From contig CALDOC010000385.1 in NCBI GenBank assembly GCA_937914675.1, positions 1 through 10,155 on the forward strand: a stretch of 10,155 nucleotides of DNA. The letters run 5' to 3'. The notes beneath the pieces are model-generated. The model was not told the DNA's origin. It was given only the letters and a program-made list of their open reading frames with translations, and made no database searches. Positions 1-7,451 of the stretch are shown here, piece after piece (the first letter of the stretch is position 1; each line of letters starts with the position of its first letter). Position numbers and translations under genes: made by a program. Origin of the DNA: an uncultured Sulfurimonas sp. GTDB taxonomy: Bacteria > Campylobacterota > Campylobacteria > Campylobacterales > Sulfurimonadaceae.

Positions 1-419
1 ATTCTAATTGTAAAAGGATTTGTATTGTCTATCACAAGCTCAGCTGGAAGATTACGACAGGCGTCGTCGTATCTATACGCTTTTTTATCCTCTTTAGCTT
101 CTTCTCTTTTTTTTTCAAGCCAATCAGGAGAGCAAAAACAGCTAAAGGCTTTTTTATCATGTATAAGCTGAAGCGCCATAGCGGTGTGAAAACGAATATT
201 TTGGCTCTGATAAAGAATTTGTGAATATTTGATTTCAAAAAGAGCCAAGATATCAAGTATCTCTTTATCTTTGCCTTCTATGTTTCTCTCTTTGTCAGTG
301 TCTTCTATCCTAACTATTAAATCTTCGCCTTTTTGTTGGGCTACAATATAGTTAAATATGGCGACTCTAAGGTTACCTATGTGCATATCACCAGTTGGAC
401 TGGGCGCAAATCTTAACAT
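1..419 (-). CDS. gltX: Glutamyl-tRNA synthetase, N-terminal part (cut by left edge)
   Basis: Class I aminoacyl-tRNA synthetase that activates glutamate with ATP and loads it on tRNA in the cytoplasm. Only the first 139 residues are in the window; the rest, including the KMSKR loop and anticodon-binding domain, lies beyond the left edge. The start reads MLRFAPSPTGDMHIGNLR, with the HIGH-type signature as HIGN (residues 13-16), followed by the family's RIEDTD (37-42). A zinc-site pattern follows: C94-x-C96, Y117-x3-C121. The C-x-C-x24-C spacing is that of E. coli GluRS, but the position of its fourth ligand (His) is Asn123, so Tyr117 may serve instead, as in Glu-Q-RS/YadB. The start is set by AGGAA five bases upstream. 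Many Campylobacterota have two GluRS paralogues; this N-terminus resembles, from memory, H. pylori GluRS2, which charges tRNA-Gln with Glu for later amidation by GatCAB. That specificity is inferred only. Confidence 0.95.
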   Translation of the reverse strand, partial: MLRFAPSPTGDMHIGNLRVAIFNYIVAQQKGEDLIVRIEDTDKERNIEGKDKEILDILALFEIKYSQILYQSQNIRFHTAMALQLIHDKKAFSCFCSPDWLEKKREEAKEDKKAYRYDDACRNLPAELVIDNTNPFTIR

Positions 420-503
420 GAAAATTCCTAAAAATAATTTTCGTGATTTTAGCAGATTTTTGATTAATTATTATGTTTTGTTGATTTTTTTGAAGAGTGC
501 AAG

Positions 504-578
504 TGGTGACCCCGAGGAGAATTGAACTCCTGTGACATGGATGAAAACCATGGATCCTGACCGCTAGACGACGGGGCC
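504..578 (-). tRNA. tRNA-Glu (anticodon UUC), CCA encoded
   Basis: Read on the minus strand from 578, the sequence folds as a full cloverleaf. The acceptor stem GGCCCCG pairs with CGGGGTC (one G-U pair), followed by discriminator A and an encoded CCA at 506-504. The anticodon stem CATGG/CCATG encloses the loop TTTTCAT, giving anticodon TTC. The T-arm is GGAGTTCAATTCTCC. It reads GAA and GAG codons and supplies Glu-tRNA to protein synthesis (and to haem synthesis by the C5 pathway where that is used). It lies 84 bp upstream of gltX on the same strand. A TATAAT box at 611-606 fits as its own promoter, with about 20 bases of 5' leader to be trimmed by RNase P. Confidence 0.97.
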
Positions 579-582
579 ACTT

Positions 583-599
583 TCAACATTTATTGTTGA
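583..599 (-). other. Small 6-bp hairpin in the 5' leader of tRNA-Glu
   Basis: TCAACA (583-588) and TGTTGA (594-599) are perfect inverted repeats around a 5-base loop. They lie between the predicted transcription start (about 599) and the tRNA 5' end at 578. The hairpin would be part of the leader removed by RNase P. It may be no more than a chance short palindrome. Confidence 0.35.
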
Positions 600-605
600 G
601 CCGAA

Positions 606-611
606 ATTATA
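606..611 (-). promoter_or_regulatory. -10 box of the tRNA-Glu promoter
   Basis: A perfect TATAAT on the minus strand, 28 bp upstream of the tRNA 5' end. No good -35 hexamer is present at 16-18 bp, which is common for sigma-70 promoters of Campylobacterota. The box overlaps the inner arm of the 15-bp inverted repeat at 607-648. Confidence 0.6.
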
Positions 612-648
612 TAGATTTTATGCTTAAAAAATAATAAAATCTATATAA
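607..648. repeat. Perfect 15-bp inverted repeat between the response regulator gene and tRNA-Glu
   Basis: Arm 607-621 (TTATATAGATTTTAT) is the exact reverse complement of arm 634-648 (ATAAAATCTATATAA), with a 12-base loop. It begins 8 bp past the stop codon of the response regulator gene and covers five of the six bases of the tRNA -10 box. As RNA from the minus strand it would form a 15-bp but A/U-only hairpin without a clear U-tract after it, so it is a weak candidate for an intrinsic terminator. As DNA it could be a dyad operator on the tRNA promoter. The pairing is seen directly; both roles are inferred. Confidence 0.75.
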
Positions 649-656
649 ATCTTCAA

Positions 657-1202
657 TTATTGGTAAAAACTACGAAGTGCTCTAATGATTACCGCGTTTT
701 TAGAAATGCTTTCCGCTTTTGCATTGTCATTTACGGTTTCATAAATATCTAAAGGAAGAGAGATAGAAAACGTTTTGGTTTCAATCTTTTTCTTTTTTGC
801 AATGATATTAACGACATTATTCAAAAGTTCAATAATTTTTTTGGTATCAATAGGTTTTTGAATGAAACTATTTACGCCAACTTCTATAGATTCAGATATT
901 TTTTCAATATCGTTACTTGCTGAAATTACAATAATAATTTGAGATGGATTAATCAATCGGATTTGACGAGAAAGTTCTATTCCGTCCATTCCGGGCATAA
1001 TAATGTCTACAAACACAACGTCCGGCTCATTTTTTTCGTACGCCTTAAGAGCGTCTTCACCGTTAAATGCCGACTCTACGCTATTAAAAAAGTTTTTAAA
1101 AGTAGAGCTTAACAACTCATTTGTAACTTTTTCATCTTCAACAACCATTGCTGAAAGTCTTTTTGTTTGTTCTGTTAACTGAACTAAATCAATTCCGCTC
1201 AT
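657..1202 (-). CDS. Orphan response regulator: receiver domain fused to a probable ribbon-helix-helix DNA-binding domain
   Basis: 181 residues. Residues about 17-132 form a CheY-like receiver with the full active site: acidic pair E22-D23, phospho-acceptor D66 (in VDIIMPGMDG), switch Ser94 and Lys116 followed by Pro117. It should therefore be phosphorylated by a histidine kinase, none of which is encoded nearby. A lysine-rich linker (135-143) leads to a C-terminal segment, 143-181, with the layout of a ribbon-helix-helix (CopG/Arc/MetJ) fold: a short strand TFSISLP, a helix starting LDIYETV, a turn at SISKN, and a second helix AVIIRALRSFY. This fold is a known dimeric DNA binder, whereas most response regulators use HTH outputs. 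There is no GGDEF, HTH or AAA+ domain. The start is fixed by AGGAG (1212-1208) five bases upstream. The RHH call rests on pattern reading; regulation of neighbouring genes is unproven. Confidence 0.85.
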   Translation of the reverse strand: MSGIDLVQLTEQTKRLSAMVVEDEKVTNELLSSTFKNFFNSVESAFNGEDALKAYEKNEPDVVFVDIIMPGMDGIELSRQIRLINPSQIIIVISASNDIEKISESIEVGVNSFIQKPIDTKKIIELLNNVVNIIAKKKKIETKTFSISLPLDIYETVNDNAKAESISKNAVIIRALRSFYQ

Positions 1203-1207
1203 AGTAA

Positions 1208-1212
1208 CTCCT
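1208..1212 (-). promoter_or_regulatory. Ribosome binding site of the response regulator gene
   Basis: AGGAG on the minus strand, five bases before the ATG at 1202. It is a near-perfect Shine-Dalgarno sequence and supports this start over later Met codons such as Met19. Confidence 0.75.
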
Positions 1213-1231
1213 GTAAGTTTATATTTGTGGT

Positions 1232-1237
1232 ATTATA
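1232..1237 (-). promoter_or_regulatory. -10 box upstream of the response regulator gene
   Basis: A perfect TATAAT on the minus strand, about 30 bp before the start codon and downstream of the stop of the 68-residue gene. It suggests the regulator can be transcribed by itself, with a leader of roughly 20-25 bases. No convincing -35 hexamer is visible. Confidence 0.5.
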
Positions 1238-1286
1238 TACTATGTTAGTAAACAAGAATAACACGAACGGATATTAACACTTGAAT

Positions 1287-1493
1287 TTATTCATGAGACT
1301 TAAATTTTGATAACCATTCAACGTTTGATTGGTGAGATTCTTCTTTTTGAGTTAACAATGAATCTATTATATTGACTAAAGTGTTCTCATCCATAAATGC
1401 TAAAAGAGCAGGGTTAATGGACGTGCTTTTAACATTGTCATAAGCGTTTAAAAGGTTTTGTATGTCTATAATTAATTGTTCTTTTCTAGTCAT
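1287..1493 (-). CDS. Small acidic protein of unknown function (68 residues)
   Basis: I do not recognise a family. The product is short, probably all-helical and net acidic (10 Asp/Glu against 6 Lys/Arg), without cysteine, signal peptide or membrane segment. Its middle reads NPALLAFMDENTLVNIIDSL (27-46), like a small helical adaptor or regulatory domain, and the end is polar with one Trp (60). A weak Shine-Dalgarno (GGA within TTTTTGGAATT) precedes the ATG at 1493; an AAGG lies further up. It sits between gltD (120 bp upstream, with a hairpin in the gap) and the response regulator (84 bp downstream), all on one strand. Codon use resembles its neighbours, which supports a real gene. A role linked to glutamate synthase or to the regulator is possible from position only. 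Confidence 0.65.
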   Translation of the reverse strand: MTRKEQLIIDIQNLLNAYDNVKSTSINPALLAFMDENTLVNIIDSLLTQKEESHQSNVEWLSKFKSHE

Positions 1494-1574
1494 AATTCCA
1501 AAAAGGCACCTTATATATTTATATTGGTTAACATAATGTAAATTCTCTTGAAAAATAATATCGCGTTTTTAAGC

Positions 1575-1603
1575 CTTAAAACGGGAATAATCCCCGCTTT
1601 AAG
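1575..1603 (-). terminator. Hairpin after gltD, possible terminator
   Basis: On the minus strand CTTAAAGCGGG pairs with CCCGTTTTAAG (11 bp, one G-U pair) around a 7-base loop, beginning 11 bases after the gltD stop codon. Two more pairs may close inside the loop. The stem has a GC-rich core and is the best terminator candidate for the gltBD operon. The bases that follow are GCTTAAAAACG, not a clean U-run, so termination may be weak, or the hairpin may instead protect the 3' end. Confidence 0.5.
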
Positions 1604-1613
1604 AGCCTGTAGT

Positions 1614-2999
1614 TTATTTCAACAAAGAGTTGGCGATGCTTTTAGCGGCTTCACGACCATCAAGAGCAGCCGTTACAACTAAGTCGGCGCCACGAAAACA
1701 GTCACCACCGGCGTAGATGCCAGCGGTTGTTGTCTCATAAGTCTCTTTATTAACGATCACTCCGCCCCATGAATTTGTCTCAACGCCATTTTCCGCTAAG
1801 AAAGATGGCACAAGCGGATCAAAACCAAGTGAGAGTATCACAACGTCCGCGTTTACTCTAGTTTCGCTTCCTTTTACTTCTTCCATGCGTTGACGACCAC
1901 TTGCGTCTTTAGCGCCAAGAGTGGTTTTGACTATCTCCACTGCGATGGCTCGGCCATTTTCATCTAAAATGATTTCTTTTGGAGACGCTAAAAACGTAAA
2001 GTCAACACCCTCCTCCATTGCGTTTTTAAACTCTTTCTTGCTTCCAGGCATATTGAGTTCGTCACGTCTATAAAGACAAGTCACATGTTTAGCGCCTTCT
2101 CTTTTAGCTGTTCTCACGCAATCCATAGCGGTGTCCCCACCACCGATAACTACAACGTTTAAATCTTTAAAGTTAAACTTTTTGTCATAGGCGATTTTAA
2201 AATTTTTTCTTTGAATGTTTGTTAAGTAATCCATTGCCATATGAACGTTGGAAGCGCTTTCTCCAGCTAAAGACGCGCTTTTGGATTTTGTGGCCCCTAC
2301 TCCTAAAAACATTGCGTCATGGGCGTCAGCTATCTCTTCAAAAGTTATATCCTTTCCAACTTCGCAATTTAGAATAAGCTTCATTCCAGCGTCTAGAAGA
2401 AGTTTAATACGGCGTTCCACTATTTTTTTATCTAACTTAAAGCCTGGTATGCCATATGTTAAGAGTCCACCAGCTCGGTCAGCCCTTTCATACATTGTGA
2501 CCGCTATGCCCGAACGCAATAGATAAGTGGCGACAGATAAACCAGCGGGACCACTCCCAATTACGGCAACTCTTTTATCAGTTGTAACGCCTGGAAAACT
2601 AGGAGTGTATCCGGCTTTAAAACCAGCTTCGGTAATATGAGTTTCAATAGAACCAATTGTGATGGCTCCATGACCGTCATTTAAAGTACAGTCACCCTCG
2701 CAAAGTCTGTCATGCGGGCATATTCTACCCATTACTTCTGGAAATGGAGAAGGCTCGTTTGACAGTTTAAACGCAAATTCCAAATCCTTTTCAGCAACTG
2801 ATTTCAACCATTGAGGTATGTAATTATGTAGAGGGCATTTATTTAAACAAAATGGATCTCCACACTGTATACATCTATCGCTTTGAGTGGAAGCTTCTTT
2901 TACATCAAAAATATCATATATTTCACCAAAATCTTTGACTCTCTCTACTACCAATCTTTTATTAGCGTCTATTCTTTGCGTTGTTAAATATTCTCTCAT
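1614..2999 (-). CDS. gltD: Glutamate synthase (NADPH) small (beta) subunit
   Basis: 461 residues, close to the usual 450-490. The subunit takes electrons from NAD(P)H through FAD and [4Fe-4S] clusters to the GltB subunit, where 2-oxoglutarate and ammonia from glutamine become glutamate. Visible in order: an N-terminal cysteine set C43-x2-C46-x4-C51-x3-C55-P, a second set C94, C100, C104, the FAD-binding GSGPAG (148-153), the NAD(P)H-binding GGGDTAMDC (286-294), and a C-terminal FAD-contact segment AGDCFRGADLVVTAALDGREAA-like. Its ATG is 2 bp after the gltB stop. Its Shine-Dalgarno GGAG lies inside the last codons of gltB (Gly-Asp-stop), so translation of the two is probably coupled and subunits made in matched amounts. 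Related FAD/Fe-S subunits (dihydropyrimidine dehydrogenase, NADH-dependent ferredoxin oxidoreductases) share this fold; adjacency to gltB settles the identity. Confidence 0.97.
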   Translation of the reverse strand: MREYLTTQRIDANKRLVVERVKDFGEIYDIFDVKEASTQSDRCIQCGDPFCLNKCPLHNYIPQWLKSVAEKDLEFAFKLSNEPSPFPEVMGRICPHDRLCEGDCTLNDGHGAITIGSIETHITEAGFKAGYTPSFPGVTTDKRVAVIGSGPAGLSVATYLLRSGIAVTMYERADRAGGLLTYGIPGFKLDKKIVERRIKLLLDAGMKLILNCEVGKDITFEEIADAHDAMFLGVGATKSKSASLAGESASNVHMAMDYLTNIQRKNFKIAYDKKFNFKDLNVVVIGGGDTAMDCVRTAKREGAKHVTCLYRRDELNMPGSKKEFKNAMEEGVDFTFLASPKEIILDENGRAIAVEIVKTTLGAKDASGRQRMEEVKGSETRVNADVVILSLGFDPLVPSFLAENGVETNSWGGVIVNKETYETTTAGIYAGGDCFRGADLVVTAALDGREAAKSIANSLLK

Positions 3000-3001
3000 G
3001 A

Positions 3002-6000
3002 TTAGTCTCCTTTTTCAATATTTAAAGGTAATTTAGTTAAGTTTTTTGGTTTAATAAGCCAAAAATTTCTTACTTCAACTCTAAAGTTTTCAAGTAATTC
3101 TTGCGCCTTATTACTACCTGTTTCAACCAAATAATCTTTTAGCAATCGCTTTAAGTAATGTCTAGCTTCATCGCCTTCGTCCGTATCTATTCTTATGGCT
3201 TCCACTAATTCATGATTAACGTTTTCAATAAAAGTGTGGTCACAGTCATACACAAAACTAATGCCGCCTGTCATACCGGCGCCAAAGTTTATCCCTGTTT
3301 TTCCTAAGATTACCACTATTCCACCCGTCATATACTCACAAGCGTTGTCTCCACTACCCTCAACAATCGCCAACGCTCCAGAGTTACGCACTCCAAATCT
3401 TTCTCCAACGCTTCCTGATATGTAAAGTTTACCGCCAGTTGCTCCATATAAACAAGTATTTCCACCAGCGGAGAATTTTTCACCTTGATTTTTGGAAGTG
3501 ATGACTATCTTTCCACCATGCATGCCCTTGGCGATATAATCATTAGCGACGCCATCCAAGTATATGGAAACGCCTGGAATCAAAAACGCGCCAAGAGCCT
3601 GTCCCGCAACGCCATTAAGGTTAATTGTAATCGTTCCCGCTTTTAGGCCCTCGTCACCATAAAACTCAGCTATTTCTCCACTTACCAACGCGCCAAAACT
3701 TCTATGTACGTTTTTAATCTCGCGTTTTATGCGAATAGGATATTCTGGATGTTTAATCGCGGCATAAGCTTCTTTTAATACGTCTTTTTCAAAAAGATTG
3801 TCGTCAAAAGGATGATTAAAAGATTGTTGATGTGTGTTTACGCCTTTTTCTTGGTGAAGTATGGAACTAAAGTCAAATTTTTGCGCAAAGTCGTCTTTAG
3901 TTACTTTAAGTAGATCAACGCGGCCTATCATCTCCTCCATGGTTCTATAACCCAGCTCCGCCATGATTGAACGTACGTCTTCGGCTAAAAGAGTAAAAAA
4001 ATTAATTACTTGATCGACATGGCCTTTAAAAAACTCGTTGCGAAGTTTTTCATTTTGAGTGGCAATACCTACCGTACACTTGTTTACATGACAAATACGA
4101 AGCATTTTACAACCAACGATTGTAAGAACGCCCGTACCAAACGCGTAACTCTCAGCGCCAAGTAGAGCGGCTTTTACAACGTCAAGTCCAGTTTTAAGAC
4201 CACCATCGGTTTGCAACTCCACAAGCCCACGCAAGTTGTTCGCCTTTAAAGCGTTATGCGCTTCACTAAGCCCTATTTCCCATGGATTTCCAGCAAACTT
4301 GATAGAAGTAAGCGGAGCGGCGCCCGTTCCTCCATCACCACCGGAAATGATAATTTTATCCGCGTAAGCTTTTGCGACACCTGCGGCAATTGTACCAACG
4401 CCAACGGTTGAAACAAGTTTTACGGCGACGCGAGCCTTAGGATTGACCTGTTTTAAATCGAAAATAAGCTGAGCCAAATCTTCAATTGAGTATATGTCGT
4501 GATGAGGAGGAGGTGAAATCAAAGTAACGCCGGGAACGGTATGACGAAGTTTTCCAATCAACGCCGTTACCTTATGCCCTGGCAATTGTCCACCCTCTCC
4601 TGGTTTCGCGCCTTGCGCAACTTTTATCTGAAGTTCTTCGGCGCTTCTTAAATACGCGGGAGTAACTCCAAAACGACCAGAGGCGACTTGTTTGATTTTA
4701 GAAACTTTGTTCGTTCCATATCTAGCCCTATCTTCACCACCCTCTCCTGAGTTTGATTGACCACCAATAGTGTTCATAGCGATTGCCATCGTCTCATGAG
4801 CTTCGGGAGAAATTGAGCCAAGACTCATAGCTGCTGACGCAAATCTTTTAAAGATGACTTCTTTTGGCTCCACTTCACTTACGTCAATGGATTTTCTATC
4901 TGATTTAAGCTCGAAAAAATCACGAATAAATTTAAGGCCGCGCTTATTGACAAGATTTTTAAACTTGTCAAAATCTTCTTTTTTTCCACTAGCGGCCATG
5001 TCGTGAATTGCATGAATGACGTCGGGTCCAAAATCATGATGTTCTTGACCATTGTAAAATTTATAATAACCACCTATATTTAAAGGAAAAATTTTATTAA
5101 AGCCATTATTTCTAAACGCGTCTTTATGATACTTTGTAAGTCTTTCATCGATATCATTGTAAGTGAGTCCAGGAATGACGTTGTGAGAAGTCTCAAAACA
5201 ATCTTTTGATATCTCATGACTAAGTCCCATAACGTCAAAAAGTCCAGCGTTTCTGTACGACGCGATTGTCGCGATTCCCATTTTTGACATTATTTTCAAT
5301 ATTCCACCATTTATCGAAGTGTGCACCGCTTTAAAAGCTTCCGAACACTCCATGTCCATGCTTTTGGATTTTTCTAATTGATGCGCTACCGTAGTAAAAA
5401 GTAAATTAGGAAATATCGCGCTTGCTCCATATCCTATAAGCACGGCCGCGCTATGTGAATCTACAACTTCCCCAGTGATGCATATCATTGAAACGAGATG
5501 ACGAATTTTAGCCTTAAGAAGCGAGCTATTAAGTCGTCCAACTACCATAGCCATTGGAATAACTTTGTTCTCTTTTGAGAGTTCGCCATCATCTAAAATA
5601 ATTATTCTCGTTCCATCGTTTTTTACAGAATGGATAACTGTCTCCACCAAAGTTGAAAGTGAAGTTTGCAAGTCGTTTTTATATGCCGTTGAGAACGTCG
5701 TATTGTGATAAAAAGCTTGATAACGAGGAGATTTATTATCTCCAAACGATTTTAAAACTGCAAGTTTTTCACTTGTGATGATAGGTGAGATTGATTTTAA
5801 ACGTTGCGCATGAGTTGGAATTTCATCTAAAATATTGTGAATTTCTCCAAAACCGGTATTTAAACTCATAACTACTTTTTCACGAATTGGATCAATTGGC
5901 GGGTTTGTCACTTGCGCAAATTTTTGTTTAAAAAAATCCGTAAAATTTCTTTGTTTGTTTGAAAAAGCCGCCAAAGGAGTGTCGTCGCCCATGGAACCAA

Positions 6001-7441
6001 CTGCTTCTTTGCCCTCAATAATCATAGGTTCTATGACTTGTTCAACTATTTCTTGCGTTATGTTAAAGTATCTTTGTCTAACGATAAGGTTATCTACGTC
6101 AATATCTTTAGATGACGAGTATTGCTCTTCCACATGTTCTTGTAAATAAACCATATGCTCGTTTAGCCACTTCATGTAAGGATTTGTGCTTTTTAAATAA
6201 TCATCAATTTCTTTACTTTTGAGCACTTTTCCAAATTTAAGATCAAGTCCCAACATCTCTCCAGATTGAAGACGACCTCTCTCTTTTATATCTTCTTCTT
6301 TAATGTCAACAACGCCATATTCACTTGCGATGAGAAGATTGTCATCGTTTGTAATAATGTATTTTGAAGGGCGGAGTCCATTTCTATCTAGTACGCAGCC
6401 AATATAACGACCGTCTGTAACGCTAAATGCCGCTGGACCGTCCCAAGCTTCAAAAACCGTTGAATGATATTCGTAAAACGCGCGAAGTTCAGGATCCATA
6501 TGAGGAGAGTTTTGCCAAGCTGAAGGAATAATCGCGCGAACGGCTTTGAAAAAATCCATTCCATTAACGATTAAAAATTCAAAAAAGTTATCCGCTGACG
6601 CGCTATCCGATGAATTGAGTTGAAGTATAGGTAAAATTCTTTGTATCTCTTCTGGCGTAAAGACTTCTGATTTTATCGATTCCGATTTGATTTCAACATT
6701 TATGCGATTTCCCTCAACGGAGTTAATTTCTCCATTGTGAGCCACTGCGCGAAATGGTTGCGCCAAACGCCATTCAGGCAAAGTGTTTGTCGAAAATCTC
6801 TGATGAAAAAGAGAAAAAGAAATTTTAAACTTTTCGTCTTGAAAGTCTTTGTAAAACTCTTTGATATGAGTAGGCATGACAAGCCCTTTATATGAAACAA
6901 CTTTTGAACTCATGGAAGCGATATAAAAATCCCTCTCTTTCATTAGTTTATGCTCACACTCTTTGCGAGACAAATACAAAAGCGCATCAAATCTATTTGT
7001 AGCCATAAGAGAGTTGGGAACTATAAAAAATTGCATTATTTTTGGTAATGACGCCATTGCTTGTTCACCAAGCGCGTTTGTATCTATCGGAACTTCACGA
7101 CGAAATACAATTTTTAGATCATTGTTGTCACAAGTCTCTTCAAAAATATCCAGTAGCTTTACATCTTTAGTAAATATAGAGGCTATACCAAATTGCTTAG
7201 ATAGTTCAACTCCATTTGATTCAGCAACGCCGCGCATGAACTCTTCTGGCATAGAAATAAGAAGTCCGCTGCCATCTCCAGTTTTACCATCGGCCGCCAC
7301 GGCGCCACGGTGCATCATACGTTCCAAAGCGGTAATTGCGTCGTCCAAAACTTGATATGAAGGTTTGTTTTTGATGTTAGCTACAAGCCCAAACCCACAG
7401 TTATCTCTGAATGATCGCAGTAAATCGTGTTGTCCAATCAT
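3002..7441 (-). CDS. gltB: Glutamate synthase (NADPH) large (alpha) subunit
   Basis: Catalytic subunit of GOGAT, the enzyme that with glutamine synthetase assimilates ammonia. It is 1479 residues, the normal size. A 14-residue propeptide is followed by Cys15 (NCGFG), the glutaminase nucleophile after maturation. The class II amidotransferase domain runs to about 430 with RFSTNT (215-220) and AHNGEIN (234-240). A central domain spans about 480-780. The FMN/synthase domain (about 800-1230) has SGEGGE (898-903), KPGEGGQLPGHK (946-957) and SGGDGGTGAAP (1033-1043). The [3Fe-4S] ligands are C1111, C1117 and C1122. A Gly-rich beta-helix domain ends the protein. The reading frame stays open upstream to an ATG at 7531, but the start at 7441 is chosen: it has AGGAG five bases before it and yields the canonical propeptide, while 7531 abuts a -10 box and has no ribosome site. 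Confidence 0.98.
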   Translation of the reverse strand: MIGQHDLLRSFRDNCGFGLVANIKNKPSYQVLDDAITALERMMHRGAVAADGKTGDGSGLLISMPEEFMRGVAESNGVELSKQFGIASIFTKDVKLLDIFEETCDNNDLKIVFRREVPIDTNALGEQAMASLPKIMQFFIVPNSLMATNRFDALLYLSRKECEHKLMKERDFYIASMSSKVVSYKGLVMPTHIKEFYKDFQDEKFKISFSLFHQRFSTNTLPEWRLAQPFRAVAHNGEINSVEGNRINVEIKSESIKSEVFTPEEIQRILPILQLNSSDSASADNFFEFLIVNGMDFFKAVRAIIPSAWQNSPHMDPELRAFYEYHSTVFEAWDGPAAFSVTDGRYIGCVLDRNGLRPSKYIITNDDNLLIASEYGVVDIKEEDIKERGRLQSGEMLGLDLKFGKVLKSKEIDDYLKSTNPYMKWLNEHMVYLQEHVEEQYSSSKDIDVDNLIVRQRYFNITQEIVEQVIEPMIIEGKEAVGSMGDDTPLAAFSNKQRNFTDFFKQKFAQVTNPPIDPIREKVVMSLNTGFGEIHNILDEIPTHAQRLKSISPIITSEKLAVLKSFGDNKSPRYQAFYHNTTFSTAYKNDLQTSLSTLVETVIHSVKNDGTRIIILDDGELSKENKVIPMAMVVGRLNSSLLKAKIRHLVSMICITGEVVDSHSAAVLIGYGASAIFPNLLFTTVAHQLEKSKSMDMECSEAFKAVHTSINGGILKIMSKMGIATIASYRNAGLFDVMGLSHEISKDCFETSHNVIPGLTYNDIDERLTKYHKDAFRNNGFNKIFPLNIGGYYKFYNGQEHHDFGPDVIHAIHDMAASGKKEDFDKFKNLVNKRGLKFIRDFFELKSDRKSIDVSEVEPKEVIFKRFASAAMSLGSISPEAHETMAIAMNTIGGQSNSGEGGEDRARYGTNKVSKIKQVASGRFGVTPAYLRSAEELQIKVAQGAKPGEGGQLPGHKVTALIGKLRHTVPGVTLISPPPHHDIYSIEDLAQLIFDLKQVNPKARVAVKLVSTVGVGTIAAGVAKAYADKIIISGGDGGTGAAPLTSIKFAGNPWEIGLSEAHNALKANNLRGLVELQTDGGLKTGLDVVKAALLGAESYAFGTGVLTIVGCKMLRICHVNKCTVGIATQNEKLRNEFFKGHVDQVINFFTLLAEDVRSIMAELGYRTMEEMIGRVDLLKVTKDDFAQKFDFSSILHQEKGVNTHQQSFNHPFDDNLFEKDVLKEAYAAIKHPEYPIRIKREIKNVHRSFGALVSGEIAEFYGDEGLKAGTITINLNGVAGQALGAFLIPGVSIYLDGVANDYIAKGMHGGKIVITSKNQGEKFSAGGNTCLYGATGGKLYISGSVGERFGVRNSGALAIVEGSGDNACEYMTGGIVVILGKTGINFGAGMTGGISFVYDCDHTFIENVNHELVEAIRIDTDEGDEARHYLKRLLKDYLVETGSNKAQELLENFRVEVRNFWLIKPKNLTKLPLNIEKGD

Positions 7442-7446
7442 TTTCA

Positions 7447-7451
7447 CTCCT
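7447..7451 (-). promoter_or_regulatory. Ribosome binding site that fixes the gltB start
   Basis: AGGAG on the minus strand, five bases before the ATG at 7441. No comparable site precedes the in-frame ATG at 7531, so this sequence decides the start and the length of the propeptide. Confidence 0.8.

Noticed and set aside
2248..2526. Open frame on the plus strand inside gltD
   Set aside because: It is antisense to a fully conserved gltD frame, has no ribosome site and resembles no protein; the other open frames inside gltB, ppaC and gltX are the same kind of shadow.
6963..7355. 130-residue plus-strand open frame inside gltB
   Set aside because: It lies opposite the conserved N-terminal amidotransferase domain of GltB. 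Its length follows from the codon bias of the real gene, and no promoter or ribosome site precedes it.
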